Shown: positions 7,138 to 10,276 of the stretch, piece after piece
Layout of the letters: each line of letters begins with the position of its first letter
Numbering within the stretch: the first letter of the stretch is position 1
Source: Bdellovibrionales bacterium
Lineage (GTDB): Bacteria; Bdellovibrionota; Bacteriovoracia; Bacteriovoracales; Bacteriovoracaceae
DNA: 10,276 nucleotides
Direction: 5' to 3'
Assembly: GCA_005791855.1 (NCBI GenBank)
Contig: SXUH01000253.1
Location: 1-10,276 of the forward strand
Notes under the pieces: model-generated
What the model saw: the letters and a program-made list of their open reading frames with translations, nothing else
Told to the model about the DNA's origin: nothing
Database searches by the model: none
Made by a program: the position numbers and the translations under genes

Positions 7138-7198
7138 CCTTTTTTAATATTTTAGATACATTTTTTTGTGTCAGTGTCATTTTCTAGAATATTAAAGG
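7138..7198 (+). promoter_or_regulatory. Long AU-rich hairpin that would mask the ribosome binding site of the 55-codon gene
   Basis: The left arm (7138-7155) and right arm (7184-7198) form 15 base pairs, 14 Watson-Crick and one G·U, with a 3-nt U bulge in the left arm and a 28-nt loop. The last five bases of the right arm, AAAGG (7194-7198), are the ribosome binding site of ATG 7205. In a transcript reading through from spoVR the site would be closed; the mostly A-U stem makes heat- or factor-dependent opening plausible. The loop holds a tandem GTGTCA GTGTCA (7168-7179). A weak promoter, TTGTCC (7134-7139) with TACATT (7157-7162) at 17-bp spacing, overlaps the left arm; a transcript from it would lack that arm. 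The repeat could instead be a DNA operator. Confidence 0.45.
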
Positions 7199-7204
7199 CT
7201 TAAA

Positions 7205-7372
7205 ATGGATCATCGCCAGGACGAGAATTCTAAGACCCAGACGAAAGAAGCATTCGACTTCGGCGGCATCACCATCATCGAACCAACCATCGACGATTCC
7301 CCTCTCGCCGTTCACAGCTCAGAAAACGCCTACGGCAACAATGAGCTGTGGAACACCTACATGCTAACGTAG
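7205..7372 (+). CDS. Small acidic hypothetical protein, 55 residues
   Basis: Not recognised. ATG 7205 follows AAAGG (7194-7198) by 6 nt, and the frame runs to TAG 7370-7372. The product begins MDHRQDENSKTQ, has 10 acidic against 3 basic residues, no membrane segment and no Cys. A central GGITIIEPTIDDSP (20-33) is followed by a polar tail ending NNELWNTYMLT. Most codons end in C or G, as in neighbouring genes, which supports real coding. The stop lies 7 bp before the ATG of the 522-residue protein, which has no ribosome binding site of its own, so the small gene may serve to couple translation of the larger one. It could be a small regulator, a partner protein or a leader peptide. Confidence 0.55.
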   Translation: MDHRQDENSKTQTKEAFDFGGITIIEPTIDDSPLAVHSSENAYGNNELWNTYMLT

Positions 7373-7379
7373 CTTTCCC

Positions 7380-8948
7380 ATGGGAAGGTTCTCGGGCTTC
7401 ATCAAACTCGTCCTCGGGCTCCTGATCCTTTTCCTCGTTCCCCTCACCGTAAGACTCCTCTCGAAGGAGAAGGCTCCGGCCCGGACGGAGGATCGCTTCC
7501 CGGTCACCACCCAGTGCCCGGACGCCCGGGAGATCGAGCTCTCCTACGAGGCTTCCGTGACGCTCCACCGGGACCTCCTTCCTCCGGACGAGAAGGCCCT
7601 CGAGGCCGCGGCCCTCGAGCAGACGAAGTTCCTCCACGGGTTCCTCTCCTCTTCGCATAACCAGAGGATCATGAACCACCGGATCCTGATCACCGCGCAG
7701 AAGAAAGAGCTCCGGATCACGAAGAAAGAAACCGTCCCCTACGGGAGCGCGCTCTCGGTGGACGAGGCCCTGCCCCTGCACCAGGCTTACACCAAGGCCG
7801 CCCAGGCGAGGGGATCCGTGGGCCCGTCGGACCCGGGCCTCAAGCTCACCTACGAGGCGCGGCTCTCGGCCATCGAGTGCTACGCCACCAAGGACACGCC
7901 CGCGGCGGTGAAGATCGTCCTCCCCCGGGACCCGTACCTCGCATTCTGGGCCCTTCCGAAGTCCCTCCACCAGGAGGTTATCTTCCACCGCGAGGCCCGG
8001 GTCACCAACCCCTGTGCCCTGTCGGCCATCGCCCATCTGAAGAACCCCGAGCTCTACTGGTACACCTGGAATCCCCTCGCAAGACCCAAGGGACTCGACT
8101 GCCTCGGCGAGCTCAGGGGCCGCGCCACGGTGGTGGAGACCACCCTCCGGATGAGGCCCGTGGAGTTCAACCCGACCCATCCCTTCGAGCTAGAAGCGCT
8201 GAAGCACCGGAAGCGGCTCGCGGTCGGGATCATGTGGGGGCTGATGAACGACGGGCTGGGCCAGGGCCTTGAGAACGAAAGTTTCCTCCGGCTCGCGCCG
8301 GAGGGGAACCTCACCACGGGGGCCCTCCGTTCCTTCCTCACGAGCTACCAGAAGGATCCCCGGCGCAAGAAACTCGACGCCGCCTTCTTCTCGCTCTCGG
8401 ATCTCCTCCTGCGCTTCGAAACCATCTTCGACGGCCTTGAGATCTCCGTCCGGGAGGAGTCGGGGAGCCTCCGGCTGCGGCTCACCGGAGTGCTCAAGGA
8501 GAGCAAGAGGCCCGTGGACACGACCGTCTACTTCGGGAACACTTCCCTCTACGTCAACGCCGCCTACCACACTCCGCTCCTGGGCTTCCTGAAGGAGAGC
8601 GACCTGGTCTTCTACATTGGCCACTCCGGCATGGGGGACAACCTGAACTTCTCGAAGATCCAGAACGCGCGGGAGCTCTCGGCTTCGGAGAAGGCCTACC
8701 AGTTCTTCGGCATCATCGGCTGCTACTCGCTGGTGGACTACGGCTTCGACTACCTGGCCCTAAGGCCCCCGGGCTCCACCACCGACGTCCTCCTCACGTA
8801 CTCCGACGCCTACAGCTTCCTTTTGCCCTACGGGTACCTCGAGTTCGTGGACCAGTTCCTGGTCGGAGCGAAGCCCTCCCTCTCCCGGCACCTCGAGCGG
8901 TACTCGCTGAAGCAGGACATCCTGTGGTTAAACCGCTTCAAGAAATGA
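7380..8948 (+). CDS. Membrane-anchored protein of unknown function with clan CD peptidase-like His/Cys motif
   Basis: No family is recognised across the 522 residues. The N-terminus is a hydrophobic segment (about 7-25, FIKLVLGLLILFLVPLTV) after one basic residue and before Arg/Lys, fitting a signal anchor that exports the rest. The middle part is mixed alpha/beta with no obvious repeats. The C-terminal part has a hydrophobic strand ending in GHSGMG (H415) and, 33 residues on, a second strand ending in IIGCYS (C448). This layout, hydrophobic block-His-small residue, then hydrophobic block-Gly-Cys, is that of clan CD cysteine peptidases (caspases, gingipains, legumains); assignment is inference. 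ATG 7380 is the first start after an in-frame TAA (7365-7367), 7 bp after the small gene and with no clear ribosome binding site, so coupling is likely. The 3' end overlaps the convergent hydrolase by 21 bp. Confidence 0.85.
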   Translation: MGRFSGFIKLVLGLLILFLVPLTVRLLSKEKAPARTEDRFPVTTQCPDAREIELSYEASVTLHRDLLPPDEKALEAAALEQTKFLHGFLSSSHNQRIMNHRILITAQKKELRITKKETVPYGSALSVDEALPLHQAYTKAAQARGSVGPSDPGLKLTYEARLSAIECYATKDTPAAVKIVLPRDPYLAFWALPKSLHQEVIFHREARVTNPCALSAIAHLKNPELYWYTWNPLARPKGLDCLGELRGRATVVETTLRMRPVEFNPTHPFELEALKHRKRLAVGIMWGLMNDGLGQGLENESFLRLAPEGNLTTGALRSFLTSYQKDPRRKKLDAAFFSLSDLLLRFETIFDGLEISVREESGSLRLRLTGVLKESKRPVDTTVYFGNTSLYVNAAYHTPLLGFLKESDLVFYIGHSGMGDNLNFSKIQNARELSASEKAYQFFGIIGCYSLVDYGFDYLALRPPGSTTDVLLTYSDAYSFLLPYGYLEFVDQFLVGAKPSLSRHLERYSLKQDILWLNRFKK

Positions 8949-9665
8949 GCCGAGCTCTCCCGAGAACCGGTCCCATTCCTCCGGGGTGAAGTACTCCGGG
9001 TGGAAGAGGATGTGGTGCTGGCCCAGGCCCTTCCGGAGGCGGGGTCTCGGGAAGAGCTGGACTTCGAACCCCGGGTTCCTTCTCTCGACTTCTTCCTTGA
9101 GTCTTCCGGCGTCCACCACCTCGTCCTTCGGGTCGATGACGAGGAGGGTAGGGATCCGCAGCACGCCCTTGAGCTTCTGGTAGGTGGCCACACCTTCCAG
9201 CAGGGTCCTGTACTCCCAGACCTTCATGCTCTGGTAGCGGCGGAAGGGCTTCGGTGAAAAACTCTTGATGACCAGGGCCGCGGGGAGCTTCAGGAGAGCG
9301 AGCTCGATGACCTTCTGTCGCCGGAGGTAGAGCGCCGGGGCCAGGAGGACCTGGCGGAGGGGCTTGTTCTGGGGATTCTTCTCCAGCCAGAGCTGCAGGT
9401 AGAGGGCCCCCTGCGAGGAGGCGACCACGGCGTAGGGCCCCCGGGCGATCTCCTTCATCCGCAGGCAGAACTGGGAGAAGGCGATCTGGTAGCTCCGGGT
9501 CTCCTCGCGCTTCTCTCCGTGGCCGGGGAGCACGACGAACTCCGTGGCGAAGCCCCGGGCCTTGAAGTGCTCCAGGAGCGGGAGGAAGCAGGCCGGGTTG
9601 TTGTTGAGTCCGTGGATGATGACGACTTTAAGGGTTTTTCTTAACGAGCTGTATGAGTTTGTCAT
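8928..9665 (-). CDS. Alpha/beta-hydrolase fold protein (serine esterase/lipase-like)
   Basis: Probable soluble serine hydrolase of 245 residues; substrate unknown. The first strand and oxyanion turn are VVIIHGLNNNP (14-24) and the second strand ends in VLPGHGE (45-51). The nucleophile elbow is ASSQG (82-86) with S84, where alanine replaces the first glycine of the usual GxSxG. The acid is probably D181 in VIDPKDEVVD, and the base H217 or H218 in GQHHILFH, so a full triad is present. A lid-like helical region lies at about 110-160. No signal peptide is seen. ATG 9665 lies inside the end of the TPR-like gene (38-bp overlap), so translation is likely coupled; the start is supported because strand 1 follows within 13 residues. 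Its 3' end overlaps the convergent 522-residue gene, leaving no room for a separate terminator. Confidence 0.87.
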   Translation of the reverse strand: MTNSYSSLRKTLKVVIIHGLNNNPACFLPLLEHFKARGFATEFVVLPGHGEKREETRSYQIAFSQFCLRMKEIARGPYAVVASSQGALYLQLWLEKNPQNKPLRQVLLAPALYLRRQKVIELALLKLPAALVIKSFSPKPFRRYQSMKVWEYRTLLEGVATYQKLKGVLRIPTLLVIDPKDEVVDAGRLKEEVERRNPGFEVQLFPRPRLRKGLGQHHILFHPEYFTPEEWDRFSGELGSFLEAV

Positions 9666-10276
9666 CCATTTCTTCTATGTCGAGCTGGTTGATGTACACG
9701 GTTTCCTTCAGGGGCTCGTCCACGTCTTCCTTCACGAGCCGCTCCCAGTCCTTCTTCGCGGGAAGGCTGTCGGGCCGGCGGACGGTGAGCGGGAAGTTCT
9801 CCCACTGGGTCATCTGGAAGAGGAGCCAGCAGTTGATTACATCATACTGGGCGCAGCTTTGGTCTGCACTTTTTCTGATAATGTCTGGCTTGTTCTGCAT
9901 GAGGGCGGCGAAGCTCGCGATCTGCGTCGCTTCGATCTCCGTGCTCCTCTGGGACCTCCGGCCGATGAGCTCCAGGAGCCCCAGGGCCTGGTCGTAGTCG
10001 CCCTTCTGAGTCAGGAAGGCCGCCTGCAGGATGAGCTTGCTGATCTTGGTCTGCGCGGTGGCGTTCACCAGCTCCGCGTACCGGCTGCCGCCTTCCCAGT
10101 CCTGCAGGAGCCAGGCGAGGGGGAGGAGCCGCTCGAGGGCGTTCTGGGAATCCTTCTTCTGAGCGAGGGCGAGCTTGTACTGCGCGTACGCGAGCTCCGG
10201 CTTGTTCCGGAGCACGTAGAAGTTCCCCTTCATGTTCTCCGAGTTCGGGGACTTCAGGTCCTCGATGAACTTGTAG
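9628..10276 (-). CDS. TPR-like repeat protein, C-terminal part (start beyond window)
   Basis: The frame stays open to the window edge, adding residues YKFIEDLKSPNSEN before the first internal Met (10233), so the true start lies outside. The visible 215 or so residues are helical with tetratricopeptide-like spacing: KPELAYAQYKLALAQ and KGDYDQALGLLELIG have the small/large residue pattern of TPR helix pairs. The C-terminal 70 residues are acidic and not TPR-like, ending EEMDDKLIQLVKKNP. TPR proteins serve as binding scaffolds; the partner is unknown. The last 38 bp overlap the alpha/beta-hydrolase start. An internal stretch around 9836-9900 has markedly more A/T-ending codons than the rest. Confidence 0.75.
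   Translation of the reverse strand, partial: YKFIEDLKSPNSENMKGNFYVLRNKPELAYAQYKLALAQKKDSQNALERLLPLAWLLQDWEGGSRYAELVNATAQTKISKLILQAAFLTQKGDYDQALGLLELIGRRSQRSTEIEATQIASFAALMQNKPDIIRKSADQSCAQYDVINCWLLFQMTQWENFPLTVRRPDSLPAKKDWERLVKEDVDEPLKETVYINQLDIEEMDDKLIQLVKKNP
9841..9869 (-). promoter_or_regulatory. Weak candidate promoter inside the TPR-like gene
   Basis: On the minus strand, TATGAT (9846-9841) matches five of six -10 bases, with GTGCAG 17 bp upstream matching only three of six -35 bases. It sits in an A/T-richer patch of an otherwise GC-rich gene and would give a transcript starting about 170 nt before the hydrolase ATG. The weak -35 makes this tentative. Confidence 0.15.

Noticed and set aside
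7106..7146. Rho-independent terminator after spoVR
   Set aside because: A T run is present (7140-7145), but only a weak AAAG/CTTT pairing precedes it, with no GC-rich stem. The T run is better explained as part of the longer inverted repeat.
1..10276. CRISPR array, tRNA, rRNA, insertion sequence or phage attachment site
   Set aside because: I read both strands for spaced direct repeats, cloverleaf patterns, transposase-like products and terminal inverted repeats and found none.

Overview
The window is GC-rich, protein-coding DNA from a Gram-negative-type bacterium. Codons ending in G or C dominate, and the genes are packed tightly with overlapping or abutting ends. A membrane-anchored M23 murein peptidase next to secA, together with a prkA–DUF444–spoVR cluster in an apparent non-spore-former, points to Myxococcota, Bdellovibrionota or another former deltaproteobacterial lineage. 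That placement is an inference, and no rRNA or other marker here settles it. No tRNA, rRNA, CRISPR array, insertion sequence or prophage gene was seen.

Left part, minus strand (1-2158), read right to left: a PP2C-type serine/threonine phosphatase, a membrane-anchored M23 metallopeptidase, and the first 93 codons of secA. The M23 reading frame has no stop codon before secA. It runs in frame through the secA ribosome binding site and the secA ATG, so the assembly as given encodes an M23-SecA fusion, although codon usage, the ribosome binding site and membrane topology all argue for two proteins.

Centre, plus strand (2384-7105): prkA, a DUF444/YeaH gene with a vWA domain, and spoVR. The genes are separated by 30 and 0 bp and form one operon. 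It diverges from the PP2C gene across a 225-bp region that holds promoter-like boxes, two pairs of short direct repeats and a potential 5' leader hairpin. A Ser/Thr kinase-like AAA+ protein and a Ser/Thr phosphatase therefore share a control region.

Right part: a 99-bp AT-rich gap holds a long inverted repeat that could mask the ribosome binding site of a 55-codon gene. Seven bases after that gene comes a 522-residue membrane-anchored protein of unknown function, whose C-terminal part carries a His/Cys arrangement resembling clan CD cysteine peptidases. Convergent to it, on the minus strand, are a TPR-like protein (cut by the window edge) and an alpha/beta-hydrolase, which overlap each other by 38 bp. 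The hydrolase overlaps the end of the 522-residue gene by 21 bp.

The most notable items are the stop-less M23/secA junction, the candidate peptidase with its small upstream gene and masked ribosome binding site, and the kinase/phosphatase divergent control region.
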